From the NCBI RefSeq assembly GCF_900111885.1, contig NZ_FOKG01000017.1, forward strand, positions 1 through 64,000: DNA of 64,000 bases, read 5' to 3'. Positions 8,442 to 16,906 of this stretch are shown piece after piece. The notes under the pieces are model-generated. The model was not told the origin of the DNA and did not search any database. It saw only the letters and a list, made by a program, of their open reading frames with translations. Within the stretch, counting starts at the first letter, position 1. Every line of letters starts with the position of its first letter. The translations under genes were made by a program, and so were the position numbers. Origin of the DNA: Amycolatopsis marina (GTDB lineage: Bacteria; Actinomycetota; Actinomycetes; Mycobacteriales; Pseudonocardiaceae).

Positions 8442-8767
8442 GCGCGCCCCGCCTGGTCGACGAGCGGATCGCCACCAACGGCGAGCACCACCTGCTCGAA
8501 CGCTGCTATCACCACGGCCCCGACACGCTGCGCGTGCGTGTGGTCCGGGACCTGCACTCGGCGCCACGGTCCAGCGCGGTCACCGAACGCCGCACCACGT
8601 GCCACAGCTGGACCGTGCTGGCCGACCTGCCCGCACAGCACTGGTACGACGCGACCTCTGCCTGCACCCTGGCCACCACGGCGAGCGTCCTGGGCCGGGT
8701 CGCGGTCACGGTGCTGGAGCAGGCGCTGCGCGAGCACACCTCGGCCCCGGTGTTCGGCGAGCGCTAA
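8438..8767 (+). CDS. hypothetical protein
   Basis: A 109-residue protein starting at GTG 8438 in a GTGA overlap with the upstream ORF, and ending in a TAATG overlap with the next. The sequence includes HLLERCYHHGPDTLRVRVVRDLHSAP and ASVLGRVAVTVLEQALREH. It is alpha/beta in character with no recognised motif. Coupling on both sides supports it as a real gene of the run. Function unknown. Confidence 0.5.
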   Translation: MSAPRLVDERIATNGEHHLLERCYHHGPDTLRVRVVRDLHSAPRSSAVTERRTTCHSWTVLADLPAQHWYDATSACTLATTASVLGRVAVTVLEQALREHTSAPVFGER

Positions 8768-9132
8768 TGACGAACAGCGCCTGGCTCGAGCTACCCGCAG
8801 CTGGCGGTCTGGCTGACCGCCGAGGTCACCAGCATGCTGCGGCCCACACGGACCCGAAGTGGCAGGCCGTGCGGTGCGCGCCCGCCGTCCGGCCCGCGTC
8901 CCGGAAAATCCAGCTGACCTTCTACGGCCTGAGCGAACCCGCCGAGCACCGGGATTCCAGCGTCGAGGACCAGCGAGTGCTCGACGACATGCGGCGGCTG
9001 GCCGATCAGCACAACTGGAACCAGGGCCACGGGCACCGCTTCGTCCTGATCACCCACGTCGTCACCGACCACTCCGCCCCGGCCCTGCTCGCTCTGGGTG
9101 ACCGTCCGGGCACGACCATCACCGAGTCCTGA
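8767..9132 (+). pseudogene. frameshifted paralogue of the 3,386 gene
   Basis: ATG 8767 opens a 121-residue ORF whose C-terminal half (IQLTFYGLSEPAEH...QHNWNQGHGHRFVLITHVVTDHS...RPGTTIT) matches the end of the 3,386-4,261 product. Upstream of it, the homologous sequence is in a different frame, from 8,789: YPQLAVWLTAEVTSML, matching NLAAWIMGTLTGAAM of the paralogue. At least one frameshift therefore separates the two halves. It is probably a decayed gene copy, though a sequencing error cannot be excluded. Confidence 0.55.
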
Positions 9133-9183
9133 GACCCCTGGGCCCGCCCACGTGGTCCCGCAGCGAGGAGGAACGTACTCACC

Positions 9184-10425
9184 ATGCCGACCGCCGGATC
9201 ACCATCACCCTCCGCGGCGCACTCGCTGTTCGACGCCGCAGCCCCCTCGCTGACCGACGCCGAGGTGTTCACGCTGTCCGAGGACCAACAGGCCGTCTGC
9301 GACCACGTGCGCCAGCTCCTCGCGGCACCATCAGGCAGCACGACGGCCCTCGTGGTCACCGGCGGCGCCGGCACCGGCAAGAGCGCCCTCGCCGTGACCC
9401 TGCTCGGCGAGGCGCTGCGCGCGGGCTACCGGGCCCGGCACGCCACCGGCTCGCAGGCCTTCACCACCGCGCTGCGCAAGACCGCCGGACACGGCTCCCG
9501 CCAGACCCAGCAGCTGTTCCAGTACTTCGGCACCGCCGCCGATATCGAGCCGGGTGACCTGGATCTGCTGGTCTGCGATGACGCGCATCAGCTGCGCGCC
9601 ACCTCGAACACCCGCTACACCCCGGCCTCGCGCCGCAGCGACCGCACTCAAGCTGCGGAGCTGCTCGACGCCGCCCGGGTCGTGGTGTTCTGCCTCGACG
9701 AGGAGCAGGCGGTCCGCCCCGGGCAGATCGGCACCCGCACCTACATCGAGACCGCCGCGCGCGCGTGCGGCGCCACGGTGCGCACCCTGCATCTGGACAG
9801 CCAGCACCGCAGCCGCAGCCCGCGCTATGACGCCTGGGTCCGTCGCCTGCTCGGCCTCGACGACGGGCCGTTGCCTCCGGCCTCATGGAACGGGGAGAAG
9901 GACGGTTTCGAGTTGCGGGTGGCCGACAGCCCCGGCGAGCTGGAGCAGATGCTGCGCGCCACGGCCGAGCGGGGGGCGAGTGCGCGGATGACGGCCGGAT
10001 ACTGCTGGCCGTGGAGCGAGGCGATTCCGGGAAATCCGTTGGTCGACGACATCGTGTTAGGCGACTGGCGCCACCCGTGGAGCGTGAAAGGCAACCGCGC
10101 GGTCAACGGGCTGCCGCCCTCGCCGCTGTGGGCCCTCGATCCCGCCGGAGCCGACCAGGTCGGCTGCATTTACACCGCGCAAGGCTTCGAGTACGACTAC
10201 TGTGGCGTCATCCTCGGCCCCGACCTGCTCTGGCGGGGCGACCGGTGGGTCACCGACACCGCCGCCACCCGGGACCACGCCCTCGATCGCGCCGCAGCGG
10301 CCGACTTCAACCTGTGGGTGCGCCGCACCTACCGCGTCCTGCTCACCCGGGCACGAGCGGGCACCATCCTGTACTCCACCGACTCCGAAACGCGTGCCCT
10401 GCTGCATGAACTCGCCGACCCATAG
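9184..10425 (+). CDS. DUF2075-type superfamily 1 helicase/ATPase
   Basis: A 413-residue ATPase. Walker A GGAGTGKS lies near residue 60. Walker B is DLLVCDDAHQL. A SQHRS box follows, then GCIYTAQGFEYDYCGVILG and RVLLTRARAGTILY, the motif V/VI-like blocks of the DUF2075 (Schlafen group 3-like) DNA/RNA helicase family. Many members carry an N-terminal nuclease domain; this one has only about 45 residues before the P-loop, so it is the ATPase module alone. It follows the hypothetical gene run in the same direction. Such proteins occur on mobile elements; a role in nucleic-acid remodelling is inferred. Confidence 0.75.
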   Translation: MPTAGSPSPSAAHSLFDAAAPSLTDAEVFTLSEDQQAVCDHVRQLLAAPSGSTTALVVTGGAGTGKSALAVTLLGEALRAGYRARHATGSQAFTTALRKTAGHGSRQTQQLFQYFGTAADIEPGDLDLLVCDDAHQLRATSNTRYTPASRRSDRTQAAELLDAARVVVFCLDEEQAVRPGQIGTRTYIETAARACGATVRTLHLDSQHRSRSPRYDAWVRRLLGLDDGPLPPASWNGEKDGFELRVADSPGELEQMLRATAERGASARMTAGYCWPWSEAIPGNPLVDDIVLGDWRHPWSVKGNRAVNGLPPSPLWALDPAGADQVGCIYTAQGFEYDYCGVILGPDLLWRGDRWVTDTAATRDHALDRAAAADFNLWVRRTYRVLLTRARAGTILYSTDSETRALLHELADP

Positions 10426-10529
10426 CCGAAGCCCCGCCAAAGCACGGGTTCCGACGTGCAGCTCGTTGTTGGACGATGCAGCCGTGCCTCGGCCGTCGGT
10501 GACGGCCGGGCACGGTGGCGTGGGCAAGG

Positions 10530-10871
10530 TTACGCGGTCCAGGTGATGGTGGCGGGCGTGGTGCCGTCGTCGTCCGGGACGATGGTGATCGTCCAGGCCC
10601 AGTCGCATTCCTTGTGCCCGGGTAGTTTGCGGTGGTCGTAGCGCCGCCCGCAGCGCATGACCAGCGGGCGTTCGGGAACCAGCCAGTGGTAGGCCAGCAG
10701 TGCGACGTCGACCCACGTGCGGGCACCGCAGCACGGGAAGGTGAACACGGCGTACCGGGTTCCGACGCGGTGCCGAATCACGGCGGGCCCGGTGGTGGCC
10801 TCGCCGCGCCGATAGGAGCGGCGGGTCAATCGCTGCCACCGCCGCTCGACTGTGGCGTGGGTGATCCACAC
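10530..10871 (-). CDS. hypothetical protein with CC/C motifs
   Basis: The probable start is GTG 10871, giving VWITHATVERRWQRLTRRSY and a product of 113 residues. The open frame extends further upstream only as Arg-rich sequence. The coding part contains VFTFPCCGARTWVDVALLAYHWL and MRCGRRYDHRKLPGHKECDW, with Cys and His residues that could bind zinc. The upstream neighbour ends 18 nt before this GTG on the same strand. It may be the second part of one gene interrupted by a frameshift. Function unknown. Confidence 0.45.
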   Translation of the reverse strand: MWITHATVERRWQRLTRRSYRRGEATTGPAVIRHRVGTRYAVFTFPCCGARTWVDVALLAYHWLVPERPLVMRCGRRYDHRKLPGHKECDWAWTITIVPDDDGTTPATITWTA

Positions 10872-10888
10872 GGCGTGGATGTCCTCGG

Positions 10889-11083
10889 TCAGCGCGCACC
10901 GGTGTCCCGGCCGCGCACGCTGATCAGCGACCCCAGCCCGACCACGGCCCCGGATACCCGACGGGGCACGTCGGGATTTCGGTGGGCATCGGGGATCACG
11001 GCCGACACGGTGAGCTCGTCGTCGCCGACGGTTCCGCGCAGCGCTGCCCGCAGCAGCGGCAGCGAATAGGGCGGGAGGTGCAT
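10889..11083 (-). CDS. small hypothetical protein
   Basis: A 64-residue ORF. ATG 11083 is preferred because GGAAGGG lies at good spacing upstream. Sequence: MHLPPYSLPLLRAALRGTVG, then DELTVSAVIPDAHRNPDVPRR. It is short and unrecognised, but it has a proper start signal and is followed by another ORF on the same strand. It may be the first half of a frameshifted gene with 10,530-10,871. Confidence 0.4.
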   Translation of the reverse strand: MHLPPYSLPLLRAALRGTVGDDELTVSAVIPDAHRNPDVPRRVSGAVVGLGSLISVRGRDTGAR

Positions 11084-11212
11084 GACAGGCCCTTCCTTCG
11101 AAGGTTGCGGCAAATGTGCCGGAGAAAACCAGCGCGTAGGGCCGTCGTCCCCGATTGGTGGCGGCGGCCCTGCGCACGGGTATCGGGTTGGTGTCGGTGG
11201 CCCAGGGGGTGG

Positions 11213-12169
11213 CTACGCGCCGTGGTTCGCCGTCTCTGGGACATCGGTCTTGTCCGGGTTGATGGCGAAACGTTTCGGCGCCTCGCAGGTTTTGATTGCG
11301 TACCCGTCGGCGACGAGTTTCTCCAGGGCGTTGTTGACCGCGCCGCCTGAGCGGACCAGGTCCTTGCCGATCTTGGCGGGCCCGAAACTCTCGCCCGGGT
11401 GTGTGGTCAGGTACTCCTCCACCAACGCCCGCAGTCCGCCCTTACGCAGTCGATCCTTGTCCGTGGGGGTGGTGGGGGTGGTGTCGGCGACCGCAGGAGT
11501 TTCTGCCGGACACGGCTCGGCCTCGGTCGCGCTGTCCACGGGATCCTGCGGCGCCGTGCCGGGCGGCGAGGTGGTGCCGCCGCTCTTGTCGTCGTCGGCG
11601 TTGGTGGACGGGGCGGGCGCGTGGTTGGTGGTGTCCGTGGTGGCGTTGTCGTCGTCGGTCTCCGATGTGGTCCCTGGTGCTTCCGCCACCGTGGTGTCCT
11701 CGGTGGCGGAGTCATCGACATCGATGGTTGCCTCCCCGGTCGCTCTCGTCTGCTCGGCCGTGGTGACGGTGTCGCTGGCGTGCTCGGTCGGCTGGTCGGT
11801 GCTGGGTGTCGCCGCCGTCGCGTCCGGCTGCACGTCGTCGGTATCGGGTGCGGCGGTGTCGCGGTCCGAGGGTGCGACTGTCCAGGTGTCGGGATTGCGT
11901 GGACCGTCGCCTGCGGTGCGGATCGCGGTGCCTTCGCGGTCCCAGCGGGCCAGGATCTTCGCTGCGGTCGAACGGCCGACCCCGGCTGCCATCGCCAGCT
12001 TCGCGGTCGTGGAAACGGGATTGTCCGTCAGCGCCGCCCGTACTTTGTCCTCCGTGGACGGTTCGTTCTGCTGGCGGGGGTCGTCGACCACGGCGTGCAG
12101 GTGGCGGTCGTTGTCATCGGTGATGGCGGCGGCGTTGACGGTGCGGTTGTCGCGGTTCTTTCGGGACAT
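11213..12169 (-). CDS. double winged-helix protein with acidic Thr-rich linker
   Basis: A 318-residue protein; ATG 12169 is preferred over ATG 12181 because GGAG is correctly placed six bases before it. Residues about 40-95 form one HTH (STEDKVRAALTDNP...KLAMAAGVGRSTAAKILARWDREG). Residues about 100-245 are a low-complexity linker rich in Asp, Thr, Ala and Glu. Residues about 250-310 form a second winged helix (GGLRALVEEYLTTHP...GGAVNNALEKLVADGYA). This second domain matches the N-terminal domain of the MoxR ATPase at 322. It is likely a DNA-binding regulator or scaffold of the element. A 16-bp palindrome lies about 150 bp upstream. Confidence 0.7.
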   Translation of the reverse strand: MSRKNRDNRTVNAAAITDDNDRHLHAVVDDPRQQNEPSTEDKVRAALTDNPVSTTAKLAMAAGVGRSTAAKILARWDREGTAIRTAGDGPRNPDTWTVAPSDRDTAAPDTDDVQPDATAATPSTDQPTEHASDTVTTAEQTRATGEATIDVDDSATEDTTVAEAPGTTSETDDDNATTDTTNHAPAPSTNADDDKSGGTTSPPGTAPQDPVDSATEAEPCPAETPAVADTTPTTPTDKDRLRKGGLRALVEEYLTTHPGESFGPAKIGKDLVRSGGAVNNALEKLVADGYAIKTCEAPKRFAINPDKTDVPETANHGA

Positions 12170-12181
12170 GACGAACTCCAT

Positions 12182-12779
12182 GTGTGTTGGTGCGGAATGG
12201 GATGGTCATGCCCCGGCCGGGGCGTGGCCCGCCGGTGCGCATCCGGTCGTTCGGGCTACACGACTATGGACGCTTCGTCACCGCCTCCATGTCAAGCGAT
12301 TCGTCAAACAAGACAAGTGTCTCGTGTGTACACACGACCACGCCGCACGGCGACGCGCCTCCGATTCGGCGAAAACGGACCAGTCCGGGGGCGTCATCAG
12401 TTGCAGCGCCCAGACCGCCCAGGGCGAGGTCGCCTACGACTACATGGGGCACCTGCGGGAGGTGACCGCGACCGCTGAGGTTTCGGTGACAGAGGTGCGT
12501 GCGGCTTGCGGGAGTTCTTCACCAGCGGCGGCGGTCGGCCACAGGGGATCTTGTGGCAGGACGGCTGAAACAAATCCCGGTCCGCCGCGCTCGCTGGTGC
12601 TGACGTGCTCGCCTGCGGCGCCAATTCGTCCACCACGCATTCCGGTGCCACTACCGAACAACGCTGGTGGGCACCGGACATTTCACGCACACGGCATCCG
12701 GCGGGACGACAGCGATGTCGCCCCGCCGGGCACGCATGGGGCGGCGACACTGACCGGCGACGAGTGGTTCACTGAGGGC
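12182..12779. other. intergenic promoter region between divergent genes
   Basis: No credible gene lies here. A long plus-strand ORF passes through, but its sequence is low-complexity and antisense to the HTH gene. The complement near 12,281-12,286 reads TTGACA, a possible -35 box for the minus-strand HTH gene, but no well-spaced -10 is obvious. A perfect 16-bp palindrome (12,322-12,337) and an imperfect GACA..TGTC repeat just before it suggest operator sites. The rest, 12,340-12,779, shows nothing recognisable. Confidence 0.5.
12322..12337. promoter_or_regulatory. 16-bp perfect palindrome, candidate operator
   Basis: TCGTGTGTACACACGA is its own reverse complement. It has the GT...TA...AC layout seen in many GntR-family operators, and GACAAGTGTC abuts it on the left. 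It lies upstream of the minus-strand double-HTH gene. No GntR gene is present in the window, so the cognate regulator is unknown; the double-HTH protein itself is one candidate. Confidence 0.5.
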
Positions 12780-13376
12780 ATGTCGGAGACGGACTGGATA
12801 GCGTTTGGATCGATCGCAGGAGCCGTGACTGCCGTGGCCACTGCTCTGATGGCGGTGGCCGTCATTATCACCGCCTTCATTGCTGGCCACACGCTGAAGG
12901 CAACCCGCGAGGATAGTCGGGCTAAGACTCGGCCGATCATGGTCGCCGAGCTGCGACGTGAGCTGCTTTCAGAGGGCACAACCCTGATCGTGCTAAAGAA
13001 CCTAGGAGCATCGATCGCGAAGAACGTCAACGTGGGAATCGAGCCTCCACCACCTGACGATCTGGACGAGTTGCCTGATGACAACATGATGAAGTGGATC
13101 TACGAGCGGTACGCCACTCCAATCACGACTTGGGCGCCAGGCTGGACGCTCAGCAATGTGATCCGCGCGGGGTACGACACCCTTAGGCCGATCACCGTGA
13201 CGGTGGTGTACGAGGGGCCGGATGGAACCCAGTACGAGGACATGTACTACTTGCATCCGGACCACATTCTCAAGGAGACTGAGAGCAACCCGAGTCAGAC
13301 TACCGAACTGGTGAAACTCGAACAGCAGAAGATCAAAACGCTACGAGCACTGGTCCGCACGATCCGCTCGAACTGA
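12780..13376 (+). CDS. membrane-anchored hypothetical protein
   Basis: A 198-residue protein. ATG 12780 is chosen where protein-like sequence begins (MSETDWIAFGSIAGAVTAVA); the open frame continues upstream without meaning. One long hydrophobic helix (about residues 7-35) is followed by a soluble domain (AKTRPIMVAELRRELL..TTLIVLKNLGASIAKNVNVGIEPP...TVTVVYEGPDGTQYEDMYYL) with an alternating beta-strand pattern, then a charged C-terminal helix. The start signal is weak. Function unknown; it opens the defence-like cargo region. Confidence 0.6.
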   Translation: MSETDWIAFGSIAGAVTAVATALMAVAVIITAFIAGHTLKATREDSRAKTRPIMVAELRRELLSEGTTLIVLKNLGASIAKNVNVGIEPPPPDDLDELPDDNMMKWIYERYATPITTWAPGWTLSNVIRAGYDTLRPITVTVVYEGPDGTQYEDMYYLHPDHILKETESNPSQTTELVKLEQQKIKTLRALVRTIRSN

Positions 13377-13888
13377 CCCGCTCTTGGTGTCGCACACAGG
13401 TAGATTCCTGACCAGGGCATTGAGGTGGCTACTTGCATTTTGCCTTCGCGGGTTGCCAGGCGCAAGCCGGCGCGTGTGAAACGTGCTGGGCTGTTGGCAC
13501 TTCCAACCGTTCCAAGCCGCGAATAGCCGTTCCTGCGGCTCCACATGGCAGAACCTTCTGATCATTGCGTGCTCCGAATCGTTTGGTCAGGCGCCCTTTC
13601 GTGATCAGAATGGGTGAGACACCCATTCTAGCGGGTCGAGCCGTCTCGCCACTGGTGTAGTAGTCGCATCAGATACCCAAAGGGTACCGAATGCGTGCGT
13701 CATCAGATGAAACTCTCGACCATTTACTGGCGGAGTGTAGATATTCGAACTGTGCGAATGTCCTGCCCGTGTCGCTGTCGCGGGCCCGAGTCGGTTATTC
13801 GCAGTGTGCTGGTGGGCGACAAGGTTGAGCCGTCTCGGGCGCACCGCGTGTGCTTTGGACCGGTCAGCGCCGGTCGGGTACTCGGCGG
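13377..13888. other. intergenic region, no gene seen
   Basis: About 510 bases with no supported gene. It holds a short TACCC/GGGTA inverted repeat near 13,673-13,685. A minus-strand open frame crosses into the next gene but has a low-complexity, Arg/Pro-rich character. GC content is visibly lower than to the left. Confidence 0.5.
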
Positions 13889-15106
13889 TCAACACCGCGA
13901 CGGCGGGGGCGGCCTCTTGCCATCGCAGCCATGCGTCCTCTGCTCGGCGTAGCTCTGCTCGAATATACAGAGTATGCCTTCCACGATTGCCTCTACTCCG
14001 CTCCAGTCCTGCGTTTCGCGCAGGTGCGGGTCCTGTAGCGCTGCCTTTACCTTCCTCCGGAATGCGGCTTGTATGCGTCTCTTTTCCGACGCAGAGATGG
14101 CGCCCTGATAGCCCTTCTGGCCCTCGACATAGCCCACCCACTGCACCGGGACCAACTCGCCGTCCACGGTCAAGAGGTCTTGACCCAAGTACATCTCCAG
14201 GCTCCCGGCCTTGCCGTTCACGTTCATCAGGACGGGGTCGGCGAGCTGGGGTCCAAGCGTGGGGTACCGCCGCAGCAGCGGCAGCGCCGGGTAATGCATG
14301 ATGCGGTAGTCGTCCGGCAGGCGTTCGCGCTTCAGCTTGGCCAACGCGTCGTGCGCAGCCGTGTCGTTGTCCGCTAAGGCCAGCACACGGTTAGCGATGC
14401 CTGCGCCCACGAAGGACCGCACCAACTTCGCCAGACTTCCGGCGCTGCCTTCCGCGCCGTTGCCGAAATCCATGAAGTGCAGGAAACCCACGAGGTGCGG
14501 ATGCGTCACCCGGATCGCGTCGGTGAGCAGCTGCGAGTCGCTGGAACCCTCCGTCAGTATGACGAGCGGGGCATCGGTAGCGATCCCTCGCAGCCGTTCC
14601 GAGCGGGCCTCCACGGTGATCGGCGTGCCGGGCGCCAGCAGTTGGTAGCGCTGCAAGTCGTCCAGGTTGTAGCGCACCGGCTGATCCGCGTCCGCGCTGA
14701 CGTCTATGGCCAGCCGCAAGATAATCCGGGCGTCCAGCTGCCACTCCACGTCTTCAGGCAACTCGTAAGTGGCCCACTCGTCAGCGCTGTTCACGAAGTC
14801 GCCGAGCCCGGAGAGGATCATGGCAGCGTCCCTGACCGGCACACCCAGTTCGTCAGCAGCCGGGCTCGGGTGCTTGGCGTGCCACGCCTGCACCGCCTTG
14901 TCCAGCTCCGCCCGCGCTCTGTCAGCGGTGAACCCATGCAGCTGCAGGCGGTCCCGAACCTCGTGCACCGTCGAGACGTAGCCCAACTGCTCGTCGTCAT
15001 GCCGCAGCTCGTCCTCGGTGAACAGGGCTGCGAGGTTCGGCAGGTAGCTCTCCCGGCAGGCCAACAGCAGATGGCCACCTATCTCCATGAAGCTGTGTGC
15101 AGACAT
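13889..15106 (-). CDS. HEPN/Toprim-like protein, candidate defence gene
   Basis: About 405 residues from ATG 15106 (MSAHSFMEIGGHLL); ATG 15115 is an alternative. The N-terminal half is helical. The C-terminal half has a Toprim-like core: VILTEGSSDSQLL supplies the Glu, then LHFMDFGNGAEGSAGSLAKLV, then RVLALADNDTAA with the Asp-x-Asp. This layout resembles HEPN/Toprim-associated proteins of defence islands, in which Toprim acts as a metal-dependent nuclease domain. The gene is divergent from 15,191-16,063 with about 85 bp between them. A nuclease role in phage defence is inferred from domain and context. Confidence 0.6.
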   Translation of the reverse strand: MSAHSFMEIGGHLLLACRESYLPNLAALFTEDELRHDDEQLGYVSTVHEVRDRLQLHGFTADRARAELDKAVQAWHAKHPSPAADELGVPVRDAAMILSGLGDFVNSADEWATYELPEDVEWQLDARIILRLAIDVSADADQPVRYNLDDLQRYQLLAPGTPITVEARSERLRGIATDAPLVILTEGSSDSQLLTDAIRVTHPHLVGFLHFMDFGNGAEGSAGSLAKLVRSFVGAGIANRVLALADNDTAAHDALAKLKRERLPDDYRIMHYPALPLLRRYPTLGPQLADPVLMNVNGKAGSLEMYLGQDLLTVDGELVPVQWVGYVEGQKGYQGAISASEKRRIQAAFRRKVKAALQDPHLRETQDWSGVEAIVEGILCIFEQSYAEQRTHGCDGKRPPPPSRC

Positions 15107-15190
15107 GGGGACCATCTTCCCGCGAGGCCGCAGTGACAGCAGCCACGGAGCGGACTTGCCGCGTCTCGTGCTACTCCTACTCCCGTGACT

Positions 15191-16063
15191 ATGGCATCCA
15201 TCCGCTACCCTCCCCTCGGGCAGATCCATGTCTCATTCGGGGACATCCACTTGACACCAGGCGTGGCCAACCATCGCTTGGTGTTGTCAGTGCAGATGAC
15301 CGGGACCTGGCTTGACCCCCAGGACCCGGAGAGCAACGCCCAGGTGCTCCTGACCGGCACCGTCTGGACCGAGCAGCCGTCTTTCCGATGGGTCGCCGGC
15401 CTGGAGGCCCGGGTCGTGACGCTTCGCGGCTACGCAGCTGGGGAGGAGCTCGTCGTCTCCCTCGCGGACGACCAGCTCATCGGCCTGGAGCGCGCACGCG
15501 GCCAGGACGACGTGGCCTTGCGCCTCAAGCTGCAGGCCACCCTGCTGGCCGCGCCGAGCGGCGTGCATCCGGCGGGTCATGAGGAGCTGCCGGTGCGTAT
15601 TCCCCGGACGCGCTGGCAGGAGTTGCTGGACCAGGCAGGTGCAGAAGTCGGCGTGTTGGTCCGGGTTTCCAGCCCGCTGACCGACGCAGCGCTCGATCTG
15701 CTGCCGGCCGCCTCCGACGAGGCCGCCGCCTCGTTGGCTCAGGCCGCCGCCCGGCTACGCCAGGCGCGGGCCGAGCTGCGGGACCAGCGGTCGGAGCACA
15801 GCGTGGCCACCTGCCGCAGGGTGTTGGAGAACATCTCCCGGCTGGTGAGCCTCCCCTCGGCAAAGAGCGTGGCGGAAACTCCGGCCGCTCGGCGCACCCA
15901 GGAGCAGCGATGGGCGGCCATCTACTGGGACGTCAAGAGCATGGTCAACGCCGCACACCACGACGACAGCACCACCGAGGGCTTCACCTGGAGCCGCCCG
16001 GATGCCGATGCCATCCTGGCGGCTACGGCGGGGCTGCTGGGAAGGTACACAGCCGGGAAGTAG
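15191..16063 (+). CDS. hypothetical protein divergent from HEPN/Toprim gene
   Basis: About 290 residues; ATG 15191 or the in-frame GTG 15185 could be the start. The N-terminal half is beta-rich (GQIHVSFGDIHLTPGVANHRLVLSVQ; PSFRWVAGLEARVVTLRGYAAGEELVVSL). The C-terminal half is helical (LAQAAARLRQARAELRDQRSEH; VKSMVNAAHHDDSTTEGFTWSRPDADAILAATAGLLGRY) and ends in an arrangement seen in several abortive-infection-like proteins. No catalytic motif is certain. Its shared promoter region with the HEPN/Toprim gene suggests a two-gene module. Confidence 0.55.
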   Translation: MASIRYPPLGQIHVSFGDIHLTPGVANHRLVLSVQMTGTWLDPQDPESNAQVLLTGTVWTEQPSFRWVAGLEARVVTLRGYAAGEELVVSLADDQLIGLERARGQDDVALRLKLQATLLAAPSGVHPAGHEELPVRIPRTRWQELLDQAGAEVGVLVRVSSPLTDAALDLLPAASDEAAASLAQAAARLRQARAELRDQRSEHSVATCRRVLENISRLVSLPSAKSVAETPAARRTQEQRWAAIYWDVKSMVNAAHHDDSTTEGFTWSRPDADAILAATAGLLGRYTAGK

Positions 16064-16228
16064 CAGGTCGGCCGCGAAGGTCCGCTACTGCTTGATATAC
16101 GAACGAGTGGAAGGCGGGTGCTTCTCCTCGCCCAACTCGCCATCGGTTCGCCCAGCATGCAGTGTCGTGCCTCGCCGCGTTCGTTGCTGAGCTGGCTTGT
16201 GTCCCGGGGCCTGCGGCACGATGTGGCC

Positions 16229-16906
16229 ATGATTCATCCAGTACCTCCGACCCTGATGCCGGTTCTTGAGGCAGTCCCGGCACGGCAAAGTGCGTTCGGC
16301 TGGAACCGAGATGTGTGGTTCGCGCAGTTGCGCGATCGCCCTGATGTGGTCGACGCGTTGACTGCGCTGGAGGACCGGGTGGACCGGCACACGACCGCTG
16401 CTTTCGTCCTGGCGGAGTTGAACAACGATCGTGTTCTGTCAGCTTTCACCGCGGCGATGGTTTGGGGGTATGGGCTGGCAGGATACGGGCCGAGTCGCCT
16501 GCGGCGGGTTCTGACCGGCGTCGGCGGCAGTCGATCTCGCGACGCCGCGGTGCGTCCGGACATTGCTGACAGGCTCCTCGGCGCCGTGAGCGTGGTGCGT
16601 GAGCAGGGTCCGGTGGAGGCGTACTCGTACATGTACGGAACCGGGCGGATCAAGTATCTCGGTGGAGCGTACTTCACCAAATGGCTGTACTTCGTGTCCG
16701 CAGTGGATGGACCCGACACTCCTGCGGCGGCACCGATTCTGGACAAGCGTGTCGCCGTCTGGCTGAACGCCAACATCGCTCTTCGGCTGAGAGTCGATCG
16801 CACCGAGTCTTACCGACTGTACTACGGGTTGCTCGGAGAGTGGGGTCGCCAGTTCGGGCGGACTCGCCCACAGGTGGAGCAAGCCATTTTCGAACTCACA
16901 CGGTAA
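16229..16906 (+). CDS. OGG-fold (8-oxoguanine glycosylase-like) protein
   Basis: A 225-residue protein from ATG 16229 (MIHPVPPTLMPVLEAVP). The block VWGYGLAGYGPSRLRRVLTGV, then GPVEAYSYMYGTGRIKYLGGAYFTKWLYF, then APILDKRVAVWL is typical of a family annotated as 8-oxoguanine DNA glycosylase OGG-fold proteins. That family has a helix-hairpin-helix-like architecture and is frequent next to defence genes in Actinobacteria. Glycosylase chemistry is not established for it. The tail of the gene overlaps the end of a minus-strand remnant by about 10 bp. Confidence 0.6.
   Translation: MIHPVPPTLMPVLEAVPARQSAFGWNRDVWFAQLRDRPDVVDALTALEDRVDRHTTAAFVLAELNNDRVLSAFTAAMVWGYGLAGYGPSRLRRVLTGVGGSRSRDAAVRPDIADRLLGAVSVVREQGPVEAYSYMYGTGRIKYLGGAYFTKWLYFVSAVDGPDTPAAAPILDKRVAVWLNANIALRLRVDRTESYRLYYGLLGEWGRQFGRTRPQVEQAIFELTR

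Noticed and set aside
11082..13376. A 764-codon plus-strand open frame
   Set aside because: Its first 560 codons are low-complexity Ser/Val-rich sequence antisense to the double-HTH gene; only the part from 12,780 looks like protein.
13605..14141. A 178-codon minus-strand frame overlapping the HEPN/Toprim gene end
   Set aside because: It overlaps a better-supported gene in another frame and has no start signal or recognisable domain.
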